Shown here in pieces: positions 25,007 to 34,218 of a DNA stretch of 42,628 bases. Numbering within the stretch: the stretch's first letter is position 1; every line of letters begins with the position of its first letter. Location: assembly GCA_050186335.1 (NCBI GenBank), contig JBFWYO010000037.1:1-42628 (forward strand), given 5' to 3'. Under the pieces are notes generated by a model. The model was not told where the DNA came from, searched no databases, and saw only the letters and a program-made list of their open reading frames with translations. Source of the stretch: JBFWYO01 sp050186335 (GTDB taxonomy: Bacteria; Pseudomonadota; Alphaproteobacteria; Bin65). A program made the translations under genes and the position numbers.

Positions 25007-25294
25007 ATGCGACAAATCGCTGCAAGACTTTTCGTCATCGCCACAATCGTCTTCGGTGCCGGCATTGCACCATCGACCGCGATGCCCGTGCTTGCGATTG
25101 CACCGAGCCCGGCGGCGGAGCCGCGCGCGCATGTGCAGACCGCGAGCGAATTGATGCGAATTCCATTCTATCGCGGCTGCGTCCAGACCATGGTCGGGCG
25201 GGCGCAGGCCGGCCTGCGCGGGCGGTACGATCCCCACTTCATCATCGATTTCGCTTCGATGATGTGCATGAGTTTCATGCTCGGCGCCGTCTGA
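25007..25294 (+). CDS. small secreted protein of unknown function
   Basis: A 95-residue protein with a clear Sec signal: MRQIAARLFVIATIVFGAGIAPSTA, cleaved after about residue 25. The mature part is short and has Cys residues in FYRGCVQTM and SMMCMSF, which could form a disulfide in the periplasm. I recognise no domain. Start ATG 25007 follows GAGGGGAACGCCG; frames upstream of it are unlikely to be coding. It sits between a divergent ligase and a convergent methyltransferase gene and belongs to no obvious operon. The possibility that it is not a real gene remains, but the signal peptide and ribosome-binding site argue for one. Confidence 0.6.
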   Translation: MRQIAARLFVIATIVFGAGIAPSTAMPVLAIAPSPAAEPRAHVQTASELMRIPFYRGCVQTMVGRAQAGLRGRYDPHFIIDFASMMCMSFMLGAV

Positions 25295-25308
25295 CGGAAT
25301 ACCCGCAC

Positions 25309-26604
25309 CTAGCCCCAGACAGTCTTCGCGACCTCATGCAGCAGGCCGATCTTGCGCTTCTGATCGTCCTGGGTGACCACCTGCCCGCCGCCGCCGCCGC
25401 TCGAAAAACCGCACTGCGGGCTGACGCAGAGCTGATCGAGCGGAACGTATTTGGCGGCATCGTCGATGCGCCGCAACAGCTCCTTCTTGCTTTCCAGCTT
25501 CGGCGTCTTGGTGCTGATCAAGCCGAGAACGATCGTCTTGCCCTTCGGCACATGGCGCAGCGGCTTGAAGTCGCCGGCGCGCTCGGAATCGTATTCGAGG
25601 AAATATGCGTCCACGCCGACTTCGTTGAACAGCTTGTCGGCGACCGGCTCGTAGCCGCCCTCGGCCATCCACATGCCTTTCAGGTTGCCGCGGCACAAAT
25701 GGATGCCGATGCCCATGGATTTCGGGCGGGTCTTGATCGATTCGTTGATCAGCTTGGCGTAGCGCGCGGTCAGCTTGTCCGGGTCCTCGCCGCGCGCGCG
25801 GACGTCGTCGCGCACATGCTCGTCGCAATTGCACGGCAAGGCGGTATCGTCGAGCTGCACGAAGGTGCAGCCTTCCTTGGCCAGTTCCGAGATTTCCTGC
25901 TGATATATCTTCGCCAGGTCGGCGAAATACTCCTCGATGTCCGGATAGACCGCCTCGTCGACCGACTTGGGTCCGAGGAAATAGTGCATGACCGGCGGCG
26001 ACGGGATCGTCACTTTCGGCACGCCCTTCTTGACGATCTTCTTCAGGAACTTGAAATCGTCGACCACGATCGGCTTGGTGCGGCGAAGTTTCTGTTTGGC
26101 GTAGGGCGAAGCGATCGGTTCGATCTGCTTGGTATCCGAGCGGAAGGTCAGCGATTTCAGTGACCCTTCCTCGCGCAGGCCGAAGCCGGGCACCGCGTCG
26201 AAGAAACCGGCGGACCACAGGCGCCGGCGGAACTCGCCGTCGGTCACCGCACGCAGCCCGATGGATTCCTGGAAGCGCACGATTTCGGTGACCGCCTTGT
26301 CCTGGATCCGGCGATACTCGTCTGCGCTGATCGCCCCATCCTTGGCCTTGCGCGCGGCATCGAGCAGGTAATCCGGGCGCAGGAAACTGCCCACGTGATC
26401 GACGCGGAACGGCGGCTTCGCGCGCTCGCCCGGCTTGTCGGCTTTCGACGGTGCGGCGGCTATCTTCGCCGGCGATTTCGCCGCCGGTGCGATTTTCCCG
26501 GCCGCTTTCTTCGCAACCGGCTTCTTCCTGCGCGACTTCGGCGCGGGCTTCGCCTTTGCCGCCTTGGTCTGTTTCCGGGCGGGTTTCTTCTTACGCGTGG
26601 CCAT
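25309..26604 (-). CDS. MetE-core (methionine synthase II-like) enzyme with histone-H1-like tail
   Basis: A 431-residue protein. Residues 1-64 are almost only Lys, Ala, Pro and Arg (ATRKKKPARKQTKAAKAK-like), a histone-H1-type tail. From about residue 65 it is the cobalamin-independent methionine synthase C-terminal barrel (RVDHVGSFLRP, 67-77). The zinc ligands are all present: His302 and Cys304 (GIHLCRGN), Glu337 (YFLEYDS) and Cys398 (SPQCGF). The same barrel occurs in methylcobalamin:CoM and epoxyalkane:CoM transferases. It lacks the N-terminal MetE domain, so ordinary methionine synthesis with folate is unlikely. Start ATG 26604 is preceded by AGGGAG. It lies 9 bases after the Rieske oxygenase gene, in the same operon. 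Confidence 0.85.
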   Translation of the reverse strand: MATRKKKPARKQTKAAKAKPAPKSRRKKPVAKKAAGKIAPAAKSPAKIAAAPSKADKPGERAKPPFRVDHVGSFLRPDYLLDAARKAKDGAISADEYRRIQDKAVTEIVRFQESIGLRAVTDGEFRRRLWSAGFFDAVPGFGLREEGSLKSLTFRSDTKQIEPIASPYAKQKLRRTKPIVVDDFKFLKKIVKKGVPKVTIPSPPVMHYFLGPKSVDEAVYPDIEEYFADLAKIYQQEISELAKEGCTFVQLDDTALPCNCDEHVRDDVRARGEDPDKLTARYAKLINESIKTRPKSMGIGIHLCRGNLKGMWMAEGGYEPVADKLFNEVGVDAYFLEYDSERAGDFKPLRHVPKGKTIVLGLISTKTPKLESKKELLRRIDDAAKYVPLDQLCVSPQCGFSSGGGGGQVVTQDDQKRKIGLLHEVAKTVWG

Positions 26605-26613
26605 GGGAACTCC

Positions 26614-27636
26614 CTAGTGCGTGCTGGCGCTTTCCTGGCGCATCAGATTGTCGACGATGCGGCGCGCCGCGACCAAGCCGCCGTCCTGATTGGTGCTGAG
26701 CAGCGGACGTTGCGTCGGATCGGTATCGATCATCATCTGCTGCTGTTCGAGCAGATTGCGATCTTCGTCGAATACCTTGGCGATCTGCGCGCCCAGCATT
26801 GCCGAGATATCCTTGTCGCCGTGCGAGAAACAGCGCGCAAGGCCCCAGAAATAATGCGTGCTCGTCGCCGTCTCGGGCGTCATCGCGTTGAGCACGAACC
26901 AGCGCAACGCGCGGTCCATGTCGTTGGTGCCGGCCGGCACGCCGCACGCGTCGATGACGATGGTCGAGGGCGGCTCGAAGCGGATCTTCTGCGAACGGTC
27001 GATATTGCCCGTGAAGCCGCGCACGCGCGCGAACAGCGGGGGCGGCGGGGTATTCGGCATCATGCGCTCGACGTAGACGTAGTTGCCTTCGCTGCGCGAC
27101 TGCGCCGGCGTATGGGCGACCGCGTCGTTGCCGATGCTGGTCCGGTGCAAATATGTCTCGTGGGACAGGTCGAGCAGATTGTCGACCACCAGCTGATAAT
27201 GCGCCTTCACGTGGGTGTAGCCGCGCACCGGCGTGTAGGCCGGATCGGTATTCCAATGCAGATCCGGAATTTGCGCCGGGTCGGCCTTGGCGGGATCGCC
27301 CACCCAGACCCAGACCCAGTGGTATTTTTCGACCGTCGGATAGGCGCGCCCGTTCAGGCGCGGCGGAATGCTGGTCTGGCCGGGAATGGCCACGCACTTG
27401 CCGTTACAGTCGAAGCTGAGGCCATGATAGCCGCACTCGATGTCGTCGCCGACCAGTTTGCCCATCGACAGCGGCGCCTTGCGGTGTGGGCAGCGGTCCT
27501 CCAGGGCCACCGGGTTGCCGGCGCTGGTGCGGTACAGGACGATCGGTTCGCCGACGATCCAGCGCTGCAGCAATTGGCGCCCCACTTCCTCGGGGGTCGC
27601 CGCGACGTACCACGCATTGCGCAAAAATCCGGCCAT
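26614..27636 (-). CDS. Rieske [2Fe-2S] aromatic oxygenase, VanA-type
   Basis: A 340-residue terminal oxygenase. The Rieske cluster ligands are Cys49, His51 (CPHR) and Cys68, His71 (CGYHGL). The mononuclear iron site is DNLLDLSHETYLH (152-164), with His159 and His164, and a later Asp in VFDEDRNLLEQQQ (288-300), the pattern of VanA and related O-demethylases and dioxygenases. The ATG 27636 has an excellent ribosome-binding site (GGAGGAAACG). Longer frames carry no start support. No ferredoxin-reductase gene is seen within the window, so electrons must come from a partner encoded elsewhere. It is transcribed ahead of the MetE-like gene (9-base gap), downstream of a MarR gene. Confidence 0.92.
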   Translation of the reverse strand: MAGFLRNAWYVAATPEEVGRQLLQRWIVGEPIVLYRTSAGNPVALEDRCPHRKAPLSMGKLVGDDIECGYHGLSFDCNGKCVAIPGQTSIPPRLNGRAYPTVEKYHWVWVWVGDPAKADPAQIPDLHWNTDPAYTPVRGYTHVKAHYQLVVDNLLDLSHETYLHRTSIGNDAVAHTPAQSRSEGNYVYVERMMPNTPPPPLFARVRGFTGNIDRSQKIRFEPPSTIVIDACGVPAGTNDMDRALRWFVLNAMTPETATSTHYFWGLARCFSHGDKDISAMLGAQIAKVFDEDRNLLEQQQMMIDTDPTQRPLLSTNQDGGLVAARRIVDNLMRQESASTH

Positions 27637-27770
27637 CGTTTCCTCCAATAGGAACATCGGGCTGTGCCTGCCGGCACTTATAAATTCTAAATTGCCGATG
27701 TCGCGACGGGAAAATGGTCGCGCGGGCAGGCGCAAAGGTCAAGAAATTTCAAAGGGATGTTCGAACTTGG

Positions 27771-28271
27771 CTATTCTGCCGCAGCCGTCGCGACCAGCCG
27801 GCTAAATGGCGCGCACTGGATCCCGGTCCCGGAGTCGAGCAGCCGCATATTTTCGACCATGCGGCGAAGCAGTTGCTTGACGGTCGCCACCTCCTCGGCC
27901 GAGAAGCCGCGCAAGGCGACATCCTCATGCTGATCGAGCAGTGGCAGCAGGGTCAGCGCCAGTTCGAGGCCGCGTGGGGTGAGTTCGACCTGCTTGACCC
28001 GCGCGTCCTGGCGGTAGCGCTGCCGTTGCACCAGCCCTTCGGCCATCATGCGCGTCAGCAAATGAGACAAGGTCGAGATTTCGGTGTTGGCCCGGTCGGC
28101 CAACTGACTCACATTCAGCGGGCCGTGAAAGTGCAGCGCGGCCAGCACCCGCCAACGATCCACCGTGGCGCCCAGTTCCTTTGCTTTGCCGTGAAAATTT
28201 TGCGTCAATTGGGTTTGGACGCGCTTCACCAGGTAGGTTGCATATTGATCGAGCGAATCGTGCTTGGTCAT
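27771..28271 (-). CDS. MarR-family transcriptional regulator, copy 1
   Basis: A 166-residue DNA-binding repressor with a winged-helix core: RVLAALHFHGPLNVSQLADRANTEISTLSHLLTRMMAEGLVQRQRYRQD (about 41-90) holds the recognition helix (TEISTLSHLLTRM) and the wing follows (ARVKQVELTPRG). The flanking helices would form the dimer interface. ATG 28271 is preceded by GGGGGGCAGAAA. It lies upstream of the Rieske gene on the same strand (134-base gap) and diverges from a CoA ligase gene across an AT-rich gap. MarR proteins of catabolic clusters often sense an aromatic acid or its CoA thioester; which one acts here is unknown. Confidence 0.92.
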   Translation of the reverse strand: MTKHDSLDQYATYLVKRVQTQLTQNFHGKAKELGATVDRWRVLAALHFHGPLNVSQLADRANTEISTLSHLLTRMMAEGLVQRQRYRQDARVKQVELTPRGLELALTLLPLLDQHEDVALRGFSAEEVATVKQLLRRMVENMRLLDSGTGIQCAPFSRLVATAAAE

Positions 28272-28572
28272 TTTCTGCCCCCCGGCAACGGTAATACATT
28301 ACTTAAGAATTAAAATAACACAAATTGAATTAACCTTCATGGAAAATGATACAAGATTGCTTATACAAGTGAATGATATTTGTCAGTTAATCCCTCAGCC
28401 TCGATGGTTAATGCGAATTTATCATGTTAGCCATTCAGCGTGGGAAAGATTGCAATAAGGCTGAGGCGCCACATCGACGCGGGTCTCGCATCGGGCCGGC
28501 CGAGTCGCGCGAACCGGTTGACCGGACACGCCGGGGCTTGCTCAATTGCCCTCCCGCCAAGCATTGCAGTCC
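28272..28572. other. 301-base divergent region with an AT-rich tract
   Basis: The part from about 28290 to 28440 is strikingly AT-rich against the GC-rich background. It contains ATACAAG twice, 14 bases apart (28349-28355, 28363-28369), GTTAAT twice (28385-28390 and 28407-28412) and CATTACTTAAGAAT at 28297-28310, which shares ATTACTTA with the MarR operators at 39.5 kb. It lies between the MarR gene (minus) and a CoA ligase (plus), so promoters and regulator sites for both are expected here. I cannot place exact promoters with confidence, and I see no gene in it. Confidence 0.6.
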
Positions 28573-29907
28573 ATGCCAAAAGACATCGCCTTCCGTCACC
28601 CCGAGATCGAAACGCTGGATCGCGACGCCATTTTGGCCATCCAACGACGCAAGCTGGAGGCGCTCGGCGCGCGCTTGTCCGCTTCGCCGGATTGGCATGC
28701 GCATTTCCGGCAGGCCGGACTGAAACCGGCGGATTTGGCCGATCCGCAAGCCTTCGCGCAGGCACCGATGCTGGAAAAGGCCGACCTGCACGCGCGCTAC
28801 CCCTACCCGTTCCTGACCACGCCGCTCGACAACGTGCAGCGGTTTGTCGCGACCTCCGGCACCACCGGCTTGCCGGTGCTGTTCGGGTTTTCCTATCGGG
28901 ACGTCGCGCTCACGTTTCGCGAACAGATGGCGCGCGTGCTGACGGCAATCGGCGTGCGGCCCGGCGACAAGGTGTATCAGTCGTTCGGCTATGGCCTATG
29001 GATCGGCGGCTTCGCGCTGGAGACCGGTTCGGCTGCGGTCGGCGCCACCGTGTTCCCGCTCGGCCCGGGGCGCGGCGAGTTGGCCGCTCAGTGGATTCGC
29101 GATCACGGCTATACGGTCTTCGCCGGCTCGCCCTTATGGCTGCGTTCGCTAATCGACCATGCGCGCGCCAAGGGCGACGAGCCGGCGCGCGATTGGCGCT
29201 TCCATGCCGCAATGACCGGCGGGCAATCGTTTTCCGACGGGTTCCGCCGCGATATCGAAAGCAACATGCCGCCGGGCTTCCGCCTGCACGACGTATACGG
29301 CACGACGGAAGCCGGCGGGCCGATTGTCGGCATCGATTGCCCCTACAGCCATGACAAGAACCTGCTGCATTTACTGAACGAGGATTCTCTCCTGACCGAA
29401 ATCCTCGACCCGGTGACGTTCAAGCCGGTCGGCGCGGGCGAAACCGGCGAAATCGTCGTCACCACCTTGGACAAGGAAGCGTCGCCCGTGGTGCGCTGGC
29501 GCACGCGCGATCTGGTGCGCATTCCGGAACATCGCTACGACTGCCCGTGCGGCCGCAAGGGCCTGCCGCTGATCGGCCGCATCATCGGGCGCAGCGACGA
29601 CATGCTGAAGGTGCGCGGCGTGATCGTCTTTCCGTCGCAGATCGAGGATATCGTCGCCGCGCTGCCGGGCGCCGTGCCCGAGGCCTGGCAGATCTATCTC
29701 GACAAGGCCGAGCGTTCGATGGACGCGCTCACCGTGGCGTTCGAGCGCCGGCAGGGCTTCGCCGCCACGGCCGACCAGTTGCGCGATGCGCTGACGCGCG
29801 CGTTCCAGGCACGCTTGGGTATTCACGTTATCGTCGAGTGCCACGAACAAGGCGCGCTGCCGCGTTACGAGGCCAAGGCGACGCGCGTGATCGTGCGGGG
29901 GAAATAA
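28573..29907 (+). CDS. phenylacetate-CoA ligase (PaaK-type)
   Basis: A 444-residue PaaK-like ligase that forms an aryl-acyl-CoA with ATP. The ATP-binding loop is ATSGTTGLP (93-101), the adenine motif YGTTEAGG (242-249), RTRDLVR is at 310-316, a CPCG motif lies at 324-327, GRSDDMLKVRG (339-349) precedes the hinge, and the C-terminal RYEAKATRV supplies a likely catalytic Lys435. This copy is more typical than the one at 23578-24864. The start ATG 28573 (MPKDIAF) is chosen over an in-frame ATG at 28546; the ribosome-binding site is weak for both. It is divergent from the MarR gene and convergent with the PaaI gene, so it is probably its own transcript. Confidence 0.92.
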   Translation: MPKDIAFRHPEIETLDRDAILAIQRRKLEALGARLSASPDWHAHFRQAGLKPADLADPQAFAQAPMLEKADLHARYPYPFLTTPLDNVQRFVATSGTTGLPVLFGFSYRDVALTFREQMARVLTAIGVRPGDKVYQSFGYGLWIGGFALETGSAAVGATVFPLGPGRGELAAQWIRDHGYTVFAGSPLWLRSLIDHARAKGDEPARDWRFHAAMTGGQSFSDGFRRDIESNMPPGFRLHDVYGTTEAGGPIVGIDCPYSHDKNLLHLLNEDSLLTEILDPVTFKPVGAGETGEIVVTTLDKEASPVVRWRTRDLVRIPEHRYDCPCGRKGLPLIGRIIGRSDDMLKVRGVIVFPSQIEDIVAALPGAVPEAWQIYLDKAERSMDALTVAFERRQGFAATADQLRDALTRAFQARLGIHVIVECHEQGALPRYEAKATRVIVRGK

Positions 29908-29959
29908 CAGCCACGTTCCGAGCGTGCGGCACGGCCGCGACGATGCAAAACGGGCATCC

Positions 29960-30424
29960 CTACCTTTCGGCTTTCAACCTTGCGAACACGCCGCTGGCCC
30001 GCGCGATGCGATTGCCGTCGCACACGATATAGGCGTTGGCGAAAGCCATGCGGCCGCCCAGCTTCTGGATATCGACATGCGCTTCGATCCAATCGCCGCA
30101 TTTGGCGGTGCCGGCGAAGTCCGCGGTCAGGCTGGCGGTCGATAAGGCGGCGGGCGGCTTTTCTTGGGTCGCCAATCGATAGCCGAGCGCGATATCGGCC
30201 AGCGTCATCAACACGCCGCCATGCACCAGGCCGCGCGCGTTGCAATGTTTCTCCGCCGCGCGCAAGGCAACGACGAAACCGGATTTTCGCGGCTTGTAGT
30301 AAAGCGGGCCGATCAAATCGAGAAACGGGCTGCTGCGGAACAGCTTTTTGAAACCGCTCGGCACGCCCGCCTTGCGCACGCCCGCCTTGGACACGCCCGT
30401 TTTCGCTCGAACCGTCAATGCCAT
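29960..30424 (-). CDS. PaaI-family hotdog thioesterase
   Basis: A 154-residue hotdog-fold thioesterase. The conserved helix motif HCNARGLVHGGVLMTLADIALG (60-81) has the HGG turn (68-70) and Asp77, as in PaaI, which hydrolyses dead-end aryl-CoA thioesters to release CoA. The C-terminal strand regions SLTADFAGTAKCGDWIEA and MAFANAYIVCDGNRIARASGVF complete the fold. The first 25 residues are basic and repetitive (VSKAGVRKAGV), without a signal. It follows the VOC gene after 13 bases and is the last gene of the long minus-strand run that begins with the Liv binding proteins. Confidence 0.9.
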   Translation of the reverse strand: MALTVRAKTGVSKAGVRKAGVPSGFKKLFRSSPFLDLIGPLYYKPRKSGFVVALRAAEKHCNARGLVHGGVLMTLADIALGYRLATQEKPPAALSTASLTADFAGTAKCGDWIEAHVDIQKLGGRMAFANAYIVCDGNRIARASGVFARLKAER

Positions 30425-30437
30425 GCGGTCGGTGGCG

Positions 30438-31055
30438 TTATTTCGCTTCCAGCGCCGCCGTCATCTTCTCGATCCATTCCTGCGAGACGCCCGGCAACGT
30501 CGCCAGCTCCTTGCCGGCGTCGTGCTTGGTCTGAAGGACCGAGCGGATCACCGTCGGATTGTCGCCGCCTGCCGGCTGGACGCAGGCTTCCAGGCGGACG
30601 CCGTTCGGATCGAAGAAGTAGATCGAGCGCAGGCCCGGCATGATGTCCAGCGGCCCGGTGAACGCGATGCCGTGCTTTTTCATGCGGCGCTGCAGGTCCT
30701 CGAAGCGCTCCACCGTCACCGAGAAGGCGCAGTGCTGCATGCCGGCGAGTGCGTCGCGCTTGGCCTTGGGTTCGGCGCCCTTCGGCATTTCAAAAAACGC
30801 CAGCAGGCTGTCGTTGCCCATGTCGAAGAAATAATGGCGCAGATCTTCGTACGGCGGGTTGCCGCGATTGTTCGGACCCGTGCCGAGACCGTGCGGCACC
30901 TTCATGGCGTGCACGAGCGGCATGCCGAGCACGTCGACGTAGAACTCGGTGGTCATTTTCATGTCGTCGGTATTGAGCGCCAGATGATGGACGCCGCGGC
31001 AGGCAACGTCGCCATTGTGGACGCGGTTGGCATGCGGTTTGACTTGTTCGTTCAT
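30438..31055 (-). CDS. VOC-superfamily protein, extradiol-dioxygenase-like
   Basis: A 205-residue vicinal-oxygen-chelate protein. His23 or His24 (GVHHLALNTDD), His108 (MQHCAFSV) and Glu156 (NGVRLEACVQ) are in the positions of the metal ligands of the type I extradiol dioxygenase/glyoxalase fold, with two beta-alpha-beta-beta-beta repeats. The FFDPNGVRLE motif is typical of the group. It is shorter than a full two-domain ring-cleavage dioxygenase, so it may be a single-domain ring-cleaving enzyme or an isomerase-like relative. ATG 31055 follows GAGGAGAGTGCG. It lies 10 bases after wrbA and 13 before paaI in one operon. Confidence 0.86.
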   Translation of the reverse strand: MNEQVKPHANRVHNGDVACRGVHHLALNTDDMKMTTEFYVDVLGMPLVHAMKVPHGLGTGPNNRGNPPYEDLRHYFFDMGNDSLLAFFEMPKGAEPKAKRDALAGMQHCAFSVTVERFEDLQRRMKKHGIAFTGPLDIMPGLRSIYFFDPNGVRLEACVQPAGGDNPTVIRSVLQTKHDAGKELATLPGVSQEWIEKMTAALEAK

Positions 31056-31065
31056 CGCACTCTCC

Positions 31066-31680
31066 TCATCTAGCGGCTTTCAGGGCCTTCGCTATTTCCG
31101 CCAACGCTTTGCCTTGCGTGCGCGCCGGCGCCAATTCCATGTCGTTCGGCCGTCCACCCGTGCCGCGGGCGAAAACCGCGGCACCATACGGGCCGCCGCC
31201 CTTGGCGTGGGATAGGTCCCGGATCGCGGGATCGCGATATCCGAGCGGCACGATCACCATGCCTTGATGAGCTAGTGTATTCCAAAAGCTCAATATCGTC
31301 GATTCCTGACCGCCGCCGCTGCCCGTGCCGCAAAACACGGTGCCCGGGCGGCCGATCAGCGCACCCGACATATAATACCTGCCGGTCTGGTCCAGAAACG
31401 AGCGCATCGTCGCACTCATATTCCCGAAACGTGTCGGCGTGCCGAACGCAAAACCGTCGTAGGACGGCAGCTCATCGATCGTGGCGACCGGCACATGCGC
31501 GAATTTCTTGCGCGGTTCGGTTGCCCCGGCCGTCTCCAGCACCGCGTCCGAGACGATTTCGGGCACCTGCTTGAGGACGACCTCGACGCCGGCCACCTGC
31601 CGGGCGCCGTCGGCGACCGCTTCGGACAGCCGATAGACGTTGCCGGTCCAGCTGTGAAACAGCACCAAGACTTTGGTCAT
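31066..31680 (-). CDS. wrbA: WrbA-type NAD(P)H:quinone oxidoreductase
   Basis: A 204-residue flavodoxin-fold FMN protein that reduces quinones by two electrons. The N-terminal phosphate loop is HSWTGNVYRLSEAVADGA, the second flavin segment is FGTPTRFGNMSATMRSFLDQTG, and CGTGSGGGQEST forms the third, all as in WrbA. I chose ATG 31680 (MTKVL) because GGGATGCAA precedes it; ATG 31686 would add two residues. It sits 12 bases after livF and 10 before the VOC gene. In this setting it could keep quinones or hydroquinones from ring oxidation in the reduced state. A flavin prenyltransferase role is not supported. Confidence 0.9.
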   Translation of the reverse strand: MTKVLVLFHSWTGNVYRLSEAVADGARQVAGVEVVLKQVPEIVSDAVLETAGATEPRKKFAHVPVATIDELPSYDGFAFGTPTRFGNMSATMRSFLDQTGRYYMSGALIGRPGTVFCGTGSGGGQESTILSFWNTLAHQGMVIVPLGYRDPAIRDLSHAKGGGPYGAAVFARGTGGRPNDMELAPARTQGKALAEIAKALKAAR

Positions 31681-31692
31681 TTGCATCCCATC

Positions 31693-32407
<715 letters not shown>

Positions 32408-32415
<8 letters not shown>

Positions 32416-33232
32416 GGGCGCCCCGCCCCGCGGATCCGCCGGTCGGACGCGTCAAGGCGCCCGGATCGCCCAGATAGGCTTCGATGACGCGCGGGTCGGC
32501 CTGAATTTCGCTCGACAGCCCGTCGGCGATCTTGCGTCCGAAATTAAGCACCACGACGCGCTGCGCCAGCGGCAGCAGGAAACGCATGTCGTGCTCGATC
32601 AGCAGCACGGCGATGCCGCGCGCGGCGATGCCGCGAATGATTTCCGTGAGCCGCTCGCATTCGGACGGCGTCAATCCGGCGGCCGGCTCGTCGAACATGA
32701 TGAGGCTCGGCTGCCCGGCCAGCGCGCGCGCCACCTCGAGCAGTCGGCCCTGGCCGAACGACAGGGTCGCCACGTCCGCCTCGCGCCATTCGCCAAGACC
32801 GACGAACTCGATCAGCTCGTCCGCGCGCTTGCGCACCTCCTGCTCTTCATGGCCTTTTCGTCCGAGACCGGAGACGATCGACCAAAGGTCGGCGGTCATT
32901 TTCGTATGCGCGCCGACCATGACGTTGTCGATCACCGACATGCTGGCAAACGGCATATTATGCTGAAACGTACGCATGATGCCGGCGGCGGCGATCTCGT
33001 GCGGCTTGAGGCCGAGGATTTCACGTCCGCCGAAGCGCACCGAGCCGGCATCGGCTGCGTGCGAACCCGCGATCACCGCGAACGTCGTGCTTTTGCCGGC
33101 GCCGTTCGGTCCGATCACGCCGAGGATTTCGCCGCCCGAGAGATCGAAATCGACAGAGTCGACCGCGGTCAATCCGCCGAACCGCTTCGTCAGTCCGCGT
33201 ACCGCCAGCAGGGATTCGCGCGCGCCGCTCAT
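32408..33232 (-). CDS. livG: ABC importer ATPase (LivG)
   Basis: A 274-residue LivG-type ATPase. Walker A GPNGAGKST (41-49), signature LSFGQ (157-161), Walker B LIMFDEP (177-183) and switch His214 (IEHDM) are present. AGIMRTFQHNMPFASMSV (83-100) matches the LivG-specific region. The ATG overlaps the livM stop by ATGA and the gene overlaps livF by 8 bases, so the whole importer is translated from one transcript. The basic C-terminal extension after LGDPGALTRPTGG is short and unremarkable. Confidence 0.95.
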
Positions 33233-34218
33233 GGCGCGCTCCCGGGCTTTGTGTGGGGCTGGGGCTGGGATTGGGCCTTTTCGCGCTTCAACCAGCGCGC
33301 CCGCGCGGCGTCGTAGACGCCGATCAGCCCTTTCGGCTGATACAGGATGGCGACCACCATGATGATGCCGAAGAACAGCGGATGGATATGGCTGATCGCC
33401 GGCACGCCCTCGAGCAGGTACGGCGCGATGAACAGGATTACCGCGCCGATGATGGCGCCGGCGTGTCGCCCGCTGCCGCCGACGATGACCATGAACAGCA
33501 GCACGAAGATCTTGTTGAGGTCGAACGTCGGTGGGCTGATGGCATTGTCGACGAAGGCGTAGACAATGCCGGCGGCCCCCGCCAGCGTGCTGGTCAGCAC
33601 GAACACGATGATCTTGGTGCGCGGCACGTTGACGCCCATGGCCGCTGCGGCTTCCGGGTTGTCGCGGATGGCCCGGCAGGCGCGCCCGAACCAGGATCGA
33701 TCCAGCCGCGTCAGAATCGCCAGCGTGCCGAGCAGCATGAGGATGATGACGACGGTATAATGGGGGCCGGTGATGCTGTAGCCGAAGATCGTCGGCAGCT
33801 TGTAGTTGGTGATGCCGCCCGCGCCGTTGGTCCAGGTTCCGCCTTCGTCGAGCACCACGATGAACAATTGCGCGAAGGCCAACGTCGCCATGCCCAGATA
33901 GAACCCCTCCAGGCGAGTCGCGGGAATCGCCACGATGAGCGCCAGCAGCGCGCAGATCGCGACCGCGGCGATGATTGCGATGCCGAGCGGCACGCCGGCT
34001 TTGAAGGTCAGGATGACGACGGCGTAAGCCCCGATGCCGTAAAATGCGTAATGCGAAAACGCGACCTGTCCGGCGATGCCAAACAGAAAGTTGAACCCGA
34101 TTGCCAGCGCCACCACCAGCAGCAGCTTGCGGAAGATATCTTCCTGGTAATTGCCCAGGCTGAACGAGATGACGATCAGCACCGCGGCCGCGAGCGCGTA
34201 TTTGGCCAGCGACGTCAC
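33229..34218 (-). CDS. livM: ABC importer permease (LivM)
   Basis: A 329-residue membrane subunit with about nine or ten helices and the cytoplasmic EAA-like loop GRACRAIRDNPEAAAAMGVN that docks on the ATPases. The start is a GTG at 34218 inside the livH stop (GTGA overlap), preceded by AAGGAGG; no good ATG exists nearby, and the reading frame runs open far upstream only because it lies antiparallel in livH. Near the C-terminus is a Gln/Pro-rich polar tail (KREKAQSQPQPHTKPG), unlike the rest. It works with LivH, LivG and LivF. Confidence 0.93.
   Translation of the reverse strand: MTSLAKYALAAAVLIVISFSLGNYQEDIFRKLLLVVALAIGFNFLFGIAGQVAFSHYAFYGIGAYAVVILTFKAGVPLGIAIIAAVAICALLALIVAIPATRLEGFYLGMATLAFAQLFIVVLDEGGTWTNGAGGITNYKLPTIFGYSITGPHYTVVIILMLLGTLAILTRLDRSWFGRACRAIRDNPEAAAAMGVNVPRTKIIVFVLTSTLAGAAGIVYAFVDNAISPPTFDLNKIFVLLFMVIVGGSGRHAGAIIGAVILFIAPYLLEGVPAISHIHPLFFGIIMVVAILYQPKGLIGVYDAARARWLKREKAQSQPQPHTKPGSAP

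Noticed and set aside
31066..31680. WrbA-like gene as a UbiX flavin prenyltransferase for the UbiD
   Set aside because: Its motifs are those of flavodoxin-like quinone reductases (FGTPTRFGNMSA), not of UbiX.
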